Origin: Spirochaetaceae bacterium | GTDB lineage: Bacteria; Spirochaetota; Spirochaetia; Treponematales; Breznakiellaceae | Direction of reading: 5' to 3' | Length of the DNA: 10,919 bases | NCBI GenBank assembly: GCA_031255395.1 | Contig: JAIRSQ010000140.1 | Location: 1 to 10,919 of the forward strand | Notes under the pieces: model-generated | What the model saw: the letters and a program-made list of their open reading frames with translations, nothing else | The model's database searches: none | What the model was told of the DNA's origin: nothing | Program-made: the position numbers and the translations under genes | In this document: positions 1 to 6,574 of the stretch, piece by piece | How the letters are laid out: each line of letters begins with the position of its first letter | Position numbering within the stretch: position 1 is the stretch's first letter

Positions 1-1
1 A

Positions 2-36
2 CTCATTACTCACTGCTCATTCCTCATTCCTCACCG
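2..36. repeat. Heptanucleotide tandem repeat, five imperfect units
   Basis: Five consecutive 7-base units follow a CTCAYYN pattern: CTCATTA, CTCACTG, CTCATTC, CTCATTC and CTCACCG. They sit at the very start of the window, so the array may extend to the left. It lies just upstream of a consensus -10 box and the TPR-mreBCD operon. The unit length is seen directly; any function is unknown. Short 7-base tandem repeats are known in intergenic DNA of other bacteria, for example the cyanobacterial STRR sequences, but no relationship is implied. Confidence 0.6.
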
Positions 37-46
37 CTTAACTATA

Positions 47-52
47 TATAAT
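47..52 (+). promoter_or_regulatory. Putative -10 box of the TPR-mreBCD operon
   Basis: A perfect TATAAT lies in an AT-rich stretch between the heptamer repeat and the first gene. A second -10-like hexamer, TATATT, follows at 54-59. No good -35 is found at the expected distance, because the heptamer repeat occupies that position (about 24-29). Transcription would start near position 59. This is inferred from motif only. Confidence 0.4.
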
Positions 53-132
53 CTATATTCTGTCTACTTATATACGATATGCCGGCTTTTTTGTACTTGA
101 CCTTTTCGATATGTTTACAGTCTAATAAAAGC

Positions 133-1095
133 ATGTTCAAAGAAGGAGCCCGTCAATATCAAGGTTTTCATAATTATAAACGCCGCGGCATTCGGGACAA
201 GATTCTGGTTTCGTTGGCGCTTGCCGCCGTCTGCGTTGGATTTGCCGTCCTTATTATAAACACAAGACGCTCGGCTATGGCGCACGCGGATCTGGCGCGG
301 CTCTGGAACGAGGGAAAGTATCAGGAAGTATACGACGAGAGCCAAAAACAGCTTGAAGAAAAGCCGCTTGACGTTTTCCCGCTGTCGATGCGCGGCTACG
401 CGGCGTACCAGATCGCCATCGCGCAGATAAATTCTCAGGACGAACAGAATTACATTGATGAATGTATCCTCACGTTGCGAAAGGCGCTTTTAAGCAAAGG
501 GAGCGACGGCAACGGGGCTTTGCGCTACGTTCTTGGCAAAGCGTACTTTGCCAAGGGTCCGGCTTACGCGAATCTGGCGATAACGTACCTTGAAGAAGCC
601 GCGGCGCTGTCATATTACGCGGACGATATTCCCGAATATCTGGGTATTTCTTACGCGCGGACAGGCGATTACCGCAAAAGCGTAGCCGCTTTTTCCGAAG
701 CGCTGGTTCCTGTTCAGGACGGAGACGAAGACGAAGACAGCGCTCCGTCCGACATTCTGCTTCTTGCAATAGCGCGCTCGTACATGGAAATGAACGAGTA
801 CGACAGCGCGCGCGCGTACCTGGTACGGTGCGTCGAAACGTCAAAAGATTTTTCAGTAATCGCTTCGGCGCGGCTCCTTTTGGGAAAAGCGTTGATGAAT
901 ATGGGAGATATTGATGGCGCGGAGCGGGAATATTTAGGTATTTTGGAAGAAGGCGGTGAACAAGCGGACGTTCATTACGAGTTGGGCGCGCTTTACGCCG
1001 AACGCGGCGAAACTACGCGGGCGCGCGCCGAATGGCGCAAGGCTTTGCGTCTGGATCCTGCTTACTCGCAGGCCATAGCGCGTCTTTCAATGTGA
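133..1095 (+). CDS. Membrane-anchored TPR-repeat protein preceding mreB
   Basis: The function is not known. From the ATG at 133 the product is 320 residues. It has a basic cytoplasmic N-terminus (about 1-23), one hydrophobic anchor (about 24-43, ending before RR), then a soluble domain of degenerate TPR helices (about 50-315). The clearest repeats are the last two, around 246-270 and 280-310, with the A-x-x-x-W/Y-x-x-A-L-x-L-x-P pattern at the C-terminus. A short acidic loop (D/E rich) lies near 196-202. The topology suggests the TPR domain faces the periplasm as a protein-protein scaffold. An in-frame ATG at 79 would add 18 residues. I prefer 133 because it gives a clean signal anchor, but neither start has a Shine-Dalgarno sequence, so the choice is uncertain. 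It ends 43 bases before mreB on the same strand and probably shares its promoter, which suggests a role in envelope growth by context only. Confidence 0.75.
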   Translation: MFKEGARQYQGFHNYKRRGIRDKILVSLALAAVCVGFAVLIINTRRSAMAHADLARLWNEGKYQEVYDESQKQLEEKPLDVFPLSMRGYAAYQIAIAQINSQDEQNYIDECILTLRKALLSKGSDGNGALRYVLGKAYFAKGPAYANLAITYLEEAAALSYYADDIPEYLGISYARTGDYRKSVAAFSEALVPVQDGDEDEDSAPSDILLLAIARSYMEMNEYDSARAYLVRCVETSKDFSVIASARLLLGKALMNMGDIDGAEREYLGILEEGGEQADVHYELGALYAERGETTRARAEWRKALRLDPAYSQAIARLSM

Positions 1096-1138
1096 TTTTT
1101 AATGTTTCTTTTTAAGATAATGTATATTCGGAGGGAAT

Positions 1139-2167
1139 ATGTTTGGGCTAAAATCATCGGACATAGGCATAGATTTAGGCACTTGTAACACGCTTGTTTA
1201 TATACGCGGAAAAGGCATAGTGGTTGACGAACCTTCAGTTGTCGCCGTGGAACGCGGCACAAAAAAAGTCATGGCGGTCGGGCGCGACGCCAAGCGGATG
1301 CTGTGGAAAACCCCCGAAAATATCATCGCTATAAGGCCGATGAGGGACGGCGTTATAGCCGATCTTGAATCTACCGAAAAAATGATACGGTACTTTCTGG
1401 CAAAGGCGCTTCCCCGCCATTTCCGGTTTATCAAACCGCGCATGATCATAGGAATTCCGTCCTGTATCACGGAAGTTGAGCGCAGAGCCGTCGAAGAGTG
1501 CGCCTACAAAGGCGGCGCCAGGGATGTCATGGTTATCGAGGAAAGCCGCGCCGCCGCGATCGGCGCGAATATCCCGATTTTCGAGCCTGCCGGACACATG
1601 ATATGCGATATAGGCGGCGGCACGACTGAAATATCTGTCATCTCGCTGGGCGGCATGGTGGTAAGCAACGCAATAAGGCTTGGCGGCGACGAATTTGACG
1701 AGGCTATAGTCAAGCACGTCAGGAGCGTTCATAACCTGATAATCGGCGAGCAGATGGCTGAGCGGCTAAAAATAGAGATAGGCAACGCGTCGCCGGATAA
1801 AACGATAGAAAAAGTGGAAATAAAGGGCGGCGACGCCATCACCGGCCTTCCGCGCCGCCTCGAAATTGACTCCATCGAAGTTAGCGAAGCCTTGCAGGAC
1901 CCGGTCAACCAGATCATCGACGAGGTTAAAAAAACGCTGGGGCAGACCCCGCCCGAATTGGCCGCCGATATTGTGGATCAGGGCATAGTGATGACTGGCG
2001 GCGGTTCGTTGCTCAAAGGACTGCCAAAACTCATTTCCAAAGAAACCAACGTTCCCGTGATCGTCGCGGAAAACCCGCTCGAATGCGTGGCGCTCGGCGC
2101 GGGAAAATATTTTGATAATGTTCACGGTTTTGACACCGCGCGCAATATCTACGACAGCATCAACTGA
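1139..2167 (+). CDS. mreB: Rod shape-determining protein MreB (bacterial actin)
   Basis: MreB is the actin-like ATPase that forms membrane-bound filaments inside the cell and directs the wall-elongation machinery. The 342-residue length is normal. The nucleotide-binding motifs are all present: phosphate-1 IDLGTCNT (residues 11-18), the catalytic-Glu segment [10 protein letters not shown] (134-143), phosphate-2 DIGGGTTEI (157-165) and adenosine motif [10 protein letters not shown] (286-295). The catalytic-Glu segment reads EES where E. coli-type MreB has EEP. The start is well supported by GGAGGG at 1130-1135, three bases before the ATG. A GATAAT hexamer at 1116-1121 could be a second, internal promoter, but its -35 is weak. 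The stop overlaps the mreC start by one base (TGATG), showing translational coupling. Identification is firm. Confidence 0.97.
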   Translation: MFGLKSSDIGIDLGTCNTLVYIRGKGIVVDEPSVVAVERGTKKVMAVGRDAKRMLWKTPENIIAIRPMRDGVIADLESTEKMIRYFLAKALPRHFRFIKPRMIIGIPSCITEVERRAVEECAYKGGARDVMVIEESRAAAIGANIPIFEPAGHMICDIGGGTTEISVISLGGMVVSNAIRLGGDEFDEAIVKHVRSVHNLIIGEQMAERLKIEIGNASPDKTIEKVEIKGGDAITGLPRRLEIDSIEVSEALQDPVNQIIDEVKKTLGQTPPELAADIVDQGIVMTGGGSLLKGLPKLISKETNVPVIVAENPLECVALGAGKYFDNVHGFDTARNIYDSIN

Positions 2168-3021
2168 TGGCAAAAGGCGGCAAGAAACAGAAAAAACGCA
2201 TAAGCGCGGATGTTTATGTTATGGCGGCACTTATGCTGTTTTCGTTTTCCCTGTTATTGTTTTCTACCCGAAGTTTTGTCATCAGTTTCAAAGACGCGGG
2301 ACTGTCGCTTTTTTCAGGCATAAGAGGGAGTATATACGCCGTTTCTTCCGCCATTTCCCGCACGGCGCTTTCCGTTAGCGAACTTGTAACGTTGCGGGGT
2401 GAGTACAACGAACTGCTTAAGCGAATCTCGGATTACGAATATCTTGAACGTAACGCCGCAGGCATACGCGCCGAAAACAACCGTTTGCGGGAACAGCTGG
2501 ATTTTTCGCGTAGCCTGCGCTACAAGCATATTCCGGTAGAAATTTCAGGCCGCGATCCCGATAACGTTTTTTCGGCGTTTGTCATCAACAAGGGGAAGAG
2601 GCACGGCATCGAAACCAATATGCCCGTAATAGCGTTCCAAAACGGGATGCAGGCTCTGGCCGGAAAGGTGATACAGGCCGGCCATGTTGAAAGCCTTGTG
2701 ATGCCCCTTTACGACCAGCGTTGTTTTGTGTCAGCCCGTCTGTCTCAGGCGCGTTACGAGGGCATAGTGGAGGGACAGGGCTCCCCTGCCCTCCCCCTGT
2801 TGCTGCGCTCGCTCACTAAGCGGGCTCTGGAAGATATCAGCACGGGCGATATTGTCGTTACGAGCGGCATGGGCGGCGTATATCCGGCAGGCATAACGCT
2901 GGGACGGGTCAGCGGAATTCTGTTTCGGGAATATGAAACTTCCATCGAACTGGAATTGGAAAGCGCTCTGGATTTCTCGCGGCTTGAATATGTTTTTGTT
3001 CTGGAGAAAGAGAGCGAATGA
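2167..3021 (+). CDS. mreC: Rod shape-determining protein MreC
   Basis: MreC is a bitopic inner-membrane protein whose periplasmic domain organises the elongasome and links MreB to the wall synthases. The 284-residue product has a very basic N-terminus (residues 1-12), a single membrane segment (about 16-34) and a predicted coiled coil rich in E, R and L (about 70-115). A beta-rich periplasmic domain follows. The family signature is clear: NKGKRHGI (141-148) and GDIVVTSGMGG-x-YPAGI (227-243), followed by LGRV. It starts one base inside the mreB stop codon and ends overlapping mreD by four bases (ATGA), so the three genes are co-translated. Nothing in the domain order is unusual. Confidence 0.95.
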   Translation: MAKGGKKQKKRISADVYVMAALMLFSFSLLLFSTRSFVISFKDAGLSLFSGIRGSIYAVSSAISRTALSVSELVTLRGEYNELLKRISDYEYLERNAAGIRAENNRLREQLDFSRSLRYKHIPVEISGRDPDNVFSAFVINKGKRHGIETNMPVIAFQNGMQALAGKVIQAGHVESLVMPLYDQRCFVSARLSQARYEGIVEGQGSPALPLLLRSLTKRALEDISTGDIVVTSGMGGVYPAGITLGRVSGILFREYETSIELELESALDFSRLEYVFVLEKESE

Positions 3022-3521
3022 CCAGGAACATAATCTGGACAACGGCACTCGTCACGCTGGCGGCTCTTATTCAATCTACCCTGCTGTCGCCGTTGTCCGT
3101 ATATTTTTACGCTAAACCCGACATAGCGCTGGATATTCTTGTATTCGTCGCGTATATGAACGGCATGATGACAGGCCAGCTTTCCGGCTTTTTTTCCGGC
3201 ATTCTGTTGGATTTCCTGTCAAACGCCCCGCTGGGGCTTAATATGTTTGTCCGAACCGTTATCGGAGCGGTCGGCGGACTGCTGAACGGAGCTTTCCTGC
3301 TTGACAAAATATTTCTGCCCGCCGTCCTTTGCGCCGGAGCGACCGTGTTAAAGGCCTGCATACTGTTTCTGCTTAACAGGCTGTTCGCCGGCGCGGTCCC
3401 CGCCTACACGCTGGGCGCCCCCGTCTTTTGGGTAGAGCTTGCCATGAACGTAGTCCTTGCTCCGCTAGTTTTCGCGCTGATGAAGACGATCCGCGGCCTG
3501 ACTGCCGGACGCAAAAGTTAG
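3018..3521 (+). CDS. mreD: Rod shape-determining protein MreD
   Basis: MreD is the small polytopic inner-membrane partner of MreC. The product is 167 residues, a normal length, and almost entirely hydrophobic with about five to six membrane segments (roughly 7-27, 36-62, 72-96, 99-121, 133-155). The MreD pattern is visible: a KPD before the second segment (33-35) and a glycine-rich stretch with a conserved Asp, GFFSGILLD (57-65), followed by P-LGLN (71-75). It begins in the ATGA overlap with mreC. It is the last gene of the block: in many bacteria the PBP2 gene (mrdA) and rodA follow, but here the convergent recO stop codon comes 22 bases later. The tail ends in a basic cytoplasmic stretch (RKS). 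Confidence 0.92.
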   Translation: MTRNIIWTTALVTLAALIQSTLLSPLSVYFYAKPDIALDILVFVAYMNGMMTGQLSGFFSGILLDFLSNAPLGLNMFVRTVIGAVGGLLNGAFLLDKIFLPAVLCAGATVLKACILFLLNRLFAGAVPAYTLGAPVFWVELAMNVVLAPLVFALMKTIRGLTAGRKS

Positions 3522-3543
3522 CTGCCTCTCCCCTACCCTGCCG

Positions 3544-4197
3544 CTACCAGTCCCAGCTTTTAAGTCGGCGGCCTATGGCCGACGCTATCAGGGAGGAGCA
3601 GAAACGCTTGGCTTCGCGCTCCGGTCCGCCGTCCAGTTCCAGTCCTGCCGCTTCCTGGGCGCTGAGCGCCGAGCTTGCTTTTAGCCATCGATAGGCGGCC
3701 TCTGACATCCCGGCAGACGTTATCGCGCTGTTCGCTCCCGCTCCGGTCAATTCCGCCCAGTTCCGCAGGAAATGTATGAATACGCGCGAAACGCCGGAAG
3801 AGTCGGCGTTGTCCAGCGCGTCCAGCGAGGCATTTGCCTGTTCCAGCGCCTCGGCCCAGTCGCAGCCGCCTCCGAAACTTGCAAGAATTGTATCCGCAAT
3901 GGCCGCCGCGGCCATGCTCCTGTCGTAGCTTTCCCTGATGCCGGGACGCCACTTCTTTACATCAAAATCGGTTACCTTGCCGCGATCCAGCGCTGAATCT
4001 CGCGCCGGGCCGCGATACAGGTAGAGGTCGCCTGAATGGAACGGCGAAACGCTGGAGCGCAGGCGGCTTTTAGGGCCTCCGTAGACATAGGCGCGCGTTA
4101 CGCCTGTTTCTGAAGCAAGAAAGAAGGCCTCGCGGTTAGACTCTCCGCACGGGCGCAACTTTAGGACGAGGGCCGAACAGACACTGTGGCGCGTCAT
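3544..4197 (-). CDS. recO: DNA repair protein RecO, short form without zinc cysteines
   Basis: RecO works with RecR (and RecF) to load RecA on SSB-coated single-stranded DNA, and can anneal complementary strands. The 217-residue product has the family layout: an N-terminal OB-fold (about 5-80) with SRLRSSVSPFHSGDL (44-58) matching the conserved 'k-s-k-l-r...l-q-p-f' region, followed by an all-helical C-terminal domain. It is a little shorter than the usual 230-250 residues, and the CxxC...CxxC zinc site found in many RecO proteins is absent; only isolated cysteines at 7, 17, 112 and 200 remain. The start overlaps the aroC stop by four bases (ATGA), so it depends on aroC translation. Sequence is divergent, so the name rests on overall pattern rather than a catalytic motif. 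Confidence 0.75.
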   Translation of the reverse strand: MTRHSVCSALVLKLRPCGESNREAFFLASETGVTRAYVYGGPKSRLRSSVSPFHSGDLYLYRGPARDSALDRGKVTDFDVKKWRPGIRESYDRSMAAAAIADTILASFGGGCDWAEALEQANASLDALDNADSSGVSRVFIHFLRNWAELTGAGANSAITSAGMSEAAYRWLKASSALSAQEAAGLELDGGPEREAKRFCSSLIASAIGRRLKSWDW

Positions 4198-5303
4198 AAC
4201 CTTGCGGCGCGCCCGCGCAGCATGAGGTCTGCCAGAACGAGCGCCGTCATCGCCTCTACGACCGGCACGGCGCGGGGGCAGACGCAGATATCGTGCCGTC
4301 CCTCTATTTCAATTTCCGCCTCGCGCCCCGTCCTGTCAACCGTAAGCTGCTTCTTCGCTATCGAAGGGACAGGTTTGAAGGCGGCGCGGAACGCCAGACA
4401 GTTGCCGTTGGATATGCCGCCCAAAACGCCGCCTGAATTGTTGCCGGAATAGCTGATTCTTCCGCCGTTGTCCGACCCGCCGCGAGCTGGCACTGCGTAT
4501 CCGGCGAGCGGCCTGTCGTTGCTCTCTGAGCCTGACATGGCGGCGGAACCGAAACCCGCGCCGAATTCTATGCCTTTGACGGCTCCTATGGACATAACGG
4601 CCTGGGCCAAAAGAGCGTCGAGCTTGTCGAAAACAGGCTCGCCAAATCCGACGGGCAGTCCGTTCGCGCGGCACTCCACTACTCCGCCCGCGCTTTCCCC
4701 CGCGGCTTTAAGTTCGTCGATTTTTGCGGCGATTTTTGCGGCCGTGTCGCGGCTTGGAACGCAAAAGCCGTTTTTTTCCGTAATGTCAAAATCGCCGCAG
4801 CCAGGGTCAGGCGCGGAAATTCCCGCTATCGAGCGCGTCCACGCGTTTACGGTCACGCCGTTTTCGGCAAGAAAAGCCTTGGCGACAGCCCCGGCGGCGA
4901 CACGCGCCGCCGTCTCCCTTGCCGAACTGCGCCCTCCCCCGCGATGGTCCCTAAGGCCGTACTTAATCTCCCAAACCATGTCCGCGTGTCCGGGACGGTA
5001 CACGTCTTTCAGTTTGTCATAATCCCGCGACAGTTGCCCGGTGTTGCGTATAACGATGGCGATAGGCGTGCCGAGCGTACGCCCCTCGAAAATTCCGGAA
5101 AGTATTTCCGGCTCGTCGGCTTCGGAACGCGACGTCGAGGCCGCGCTTCCGCCCGGCCTTCGCCGCGCAAGCTCACGCCGAACCGTATCGGCGTCAAGCG
5201 CCAAGCCGGCGGGACAACCGTCAACAACGCAACCGACCGCCGCCCCGTGCGATTCTCCAAACGTGATTGCCTTAAATATCTGTCCGAAACAGTTACCGGC
5301 CAT
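4194..5303 (-). CDS. aroC: Chorismate synthase
   Basis: AroC converts 5-enolpyruvylshikimate-3-phosphate to chorismate in the cytoplasm, using reduced FMN; it is the last step of the shikimate pathway. The 369-residue protein carries all family signatures: TFGESHG (14-20), RRRPG (47-51), RPGHAD (103-108) and GGGRSSARET (122-131), plus SGNNSGGVLGG (286-296) and GRHD (335-338). The two histidines generally assigned to catalysis correspond to His19 and His106. One deviation is Ile339, where GRHD is nearly always followed by Pro; the rest of that motif (PRAVPVVEA) is intact. The start gives the typical MAGN-x-FG N-terminus but has no Shine-Dalgarno sequence. It is the first gene of an aroC-recO pair, 71 bases downstream of the TraB-family gene. 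Confidence 0.96.
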   Translation of the reverse strand: MAGNCFGQIFKAITFGESHGAAVGCVVDGCPAGLALDADTVRRELARRRPGGSAASTSRSEADEPEILSGIFEGRTLGTPIAIVIRNTGQLSRDYDKLKDVYRPGHADMVWEIKYGLRDHRGGGRSSARETAARVAAGAVAKAFLAENGVTVNAWTRSIAGISAPDPGCGDFDITEKNGFCVPSRDTAAKIAAKIDELKAAGESAGGVVECRANGLPVGFGEPVFDKLDALLAQAVMSIGAVKGIEFGAGFGSAAMSGSESNDRPLAGYAVPARGGSDNGGRISYSGNNSGGVLGGISNGNCLAFRAAFKPVPSIAKKQLTVDRTGREAEIEIEGRHDICVCPRAVPVVEAMTALVLADLMLRGRAARL

Positions 5304-5311
5304 GAAAACAG

Positions 5312-5338
5312 ACTATATTTTTTACGGGACGCATGCAA
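5312..5338 (-). promoter_or_regulatory. Candidate aroC promoter with -10 next to the ATG
   Basis: Read on the minus strand, TATAGT (5317-5312) matches five of six -10 consensus bases and lies eight bases before the aroC ATG. A poor -35 candidate, TTGCAT (5338-5333), sits 15 bases upstream of it. Transcription would begin at or next to the start codon, giving a leaderless message, consistent with the absence of a ribosome binding site. The motif is visible; its use is inferred. aroC could instead be read through from the upstream gene. Confidence 0.3.
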
Positions 5339-5374
5339 CCCGCCGCTTTTTCCGTAGCAAAACCGGACTCCCGT

Positions 5375-6571
5375 TCATTTGAACAGGGTTTCAGCCAGAG
5401 TCGGTATCGAAACAAAGTTGCCGATCATGCCGCCGATAGAGGACAGGAAAAAGACGAGCAGAGCGCGAGTTATACGGTTCGAGTAAAGCCCTTTGACGCT
5501 GGTAAGGCTTTCGCTAAGGCTTTCCGCGTCCACGACGCGCGGACGGCGAAGCAGGGCCTGAGTTACGCCGGAGAAAACGCCAACACCGATAAACGGAGAC
5601 AGCGTCGCTATCGGAGCGCCGAGAAACGATACAAGTATCGCGAGCGGATGGGCGAGAGCGAGCAGGGAACCCGCCGCTGCGAGCGATCCGTTCCATAACG
5701 CCCATCTTGCCAGCATTTCAAGACTCACGCCGGCTCCCGCCCGGAAAAAGCCCGCCGCTATGAGCGCCGCTATTATGGCGGGAATTGCCCACGCTGCTAT
5801 CCTGCCGCCCGGCCCCGGAGTCGGCGATGTTTCCAACTCGCTAACATCGGCGTCCTCCGCTCCGTCGGCGATTTTTTCGATACGTTCCCTGATCCCTTCA
5901 AGATGGCCTGCCCCCACTACCGCCGCCGTCTTGCCATCCGGCACGGAAGAGTGCCAAATCTTGGCGGCAAGATACCTGTCCCGCTCGTCGATAAGCGTTT
6001 TTTTTACTTCCGGCAGATAGTCCGCAAGTTCCTTCATCATGCCGTCAAGCTCGCTCTGTTTTTTTAGGTTTTCTATTTCCGCTTCGCTTAGCTTTTCTGT
6101 CGTGAACGCGCTGGAAAGCAGTCCGGCAAGCAGTTTGCATTTGCTCCAAAACCCGCATTTTGACCAAGCCCGCCTCAGCGTAAGCTGCACTTCGCGGTCG
6201 CATAGCGAATACGGGACGCCGAGTTCCTCGGCCGCTTCCACGGCAGAGCGCATCTCGTCGCCTGGCTTCACGCCCAGTTCGTCTCCCAGCCTGTACTGGA
6301 AACTTGACAGTATCAGGTTCGCTATCAGCAGAAAGCCCTTGCCTTCGCGGATTACCTTTACTATATCGAGCCGTTCCCAATTGTCTTTTCGCGTCATCGA
6401 CTCGAAGCGCCCGATGTCAAGCTCTACGCAGACCATCCCCGGCTTCTCGTTCAGGATGACGGAGCGCGCCTCGTCAACGCTTTCCCGCGAAATATGCGCC
6501 GTCCCTATCAGTATTATCTCGCGTCCGCCGGAAAGCCTTAAATCTATCCTAGTGCTGTCGTTTTCGCCCAT
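5375..6571 (-). CDS. TraB/PrgY-family membrane protein
   Basis: The family includes enterococcal TraB/PrgY, which reduces sex-pheromone activity, and animal TIKI proteins; these share a fold built around two GxxH motifs and are considered metal-dependent hydrolases. The bacterial chromosomal role is unknown. The 398-residue product shows GTAH (23-26) with ISRES after it, VCVELD (47-52), a DR pair (125-126) and GAGH (220-223), all expected for the family. After a proline/glycine linker (about 247-256) comes a hydrophobic C-terminal domain with several membrane segments (about 257-276, 290-335, 365-387). Within it, SPFIGVG (325-331) and RRPRV (342-346) fit the usual membrane part. It starts three bases after the stop of the TPR lipoprotein, so the two are almost certainly co-expressed; only a weak AGAG precedes the ATG. 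Confidence 0.85.
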   Translation of the reverse strand: MGENDSTRIDLRLSGGREIILIGTAHISRESVDEARSVILNEKPGMVCVELDIGRFESMTRKDNWERLDIVKVIREGKGFLLIANLILSSFQYRLGDELGVKPGDEMRSAVEAAEELGVPYSLCDREVQLTLRRAWSKCGFWSKCKLLAGLLSSAFTTEKLSEAEIENLKKQSELDGMMKELADYLPEVKKTLIDERDRYLAAKIWHSSVPDGKTAAVVGAGHLEGIRERIEKIADGAEDADVSELETSPTPGPGGRIAAWAIPAIIAALIAAGFFRAGAGVSLEMLARWALWNGSLAAAGSLLALAHPLAILVSFLGAPIATLSPFIGVGVFSGVTQALLRRPRVVDAESLSESLTSVKGLYSNRITRALLVFFLSSIGGMIGNFVSIPTLAETLFK

Positions 6572-6574
6572 TGT

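Noticed and set aside
1235..1732. 165-codon minus-strand frame opposite mreB
   Set aside because: It is antisense to an unambiguous mreB, has no family pattern, and long open antisense frames are expected from the codon bias here.
3522..3543. Remnant of mrdA or rodA between mreD and recO
   Set aside because: The gap is only 22 bases and contains no coding remnant.
4468..5022. 184-codon plus-strand frame opposite aroC
   Set aside because: Shadow of aroC; Ser/Pro/Ala-rich translation without domain features.
5326..5374. Inverted repeat ACGGGA / TCCCGT between the TraB-family gene and aroC
   Set aside because: The arms are six bases with a loop of more than 35 bases and no T run on the minus strand, so it is not a credible terminator.
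5370..5381. 12-base sequence CCCGTTCATTTG shared with 10366-10377
   Set aside because: Only two copies without flanking similarity; one overlaps a stop codon. Likely chance.
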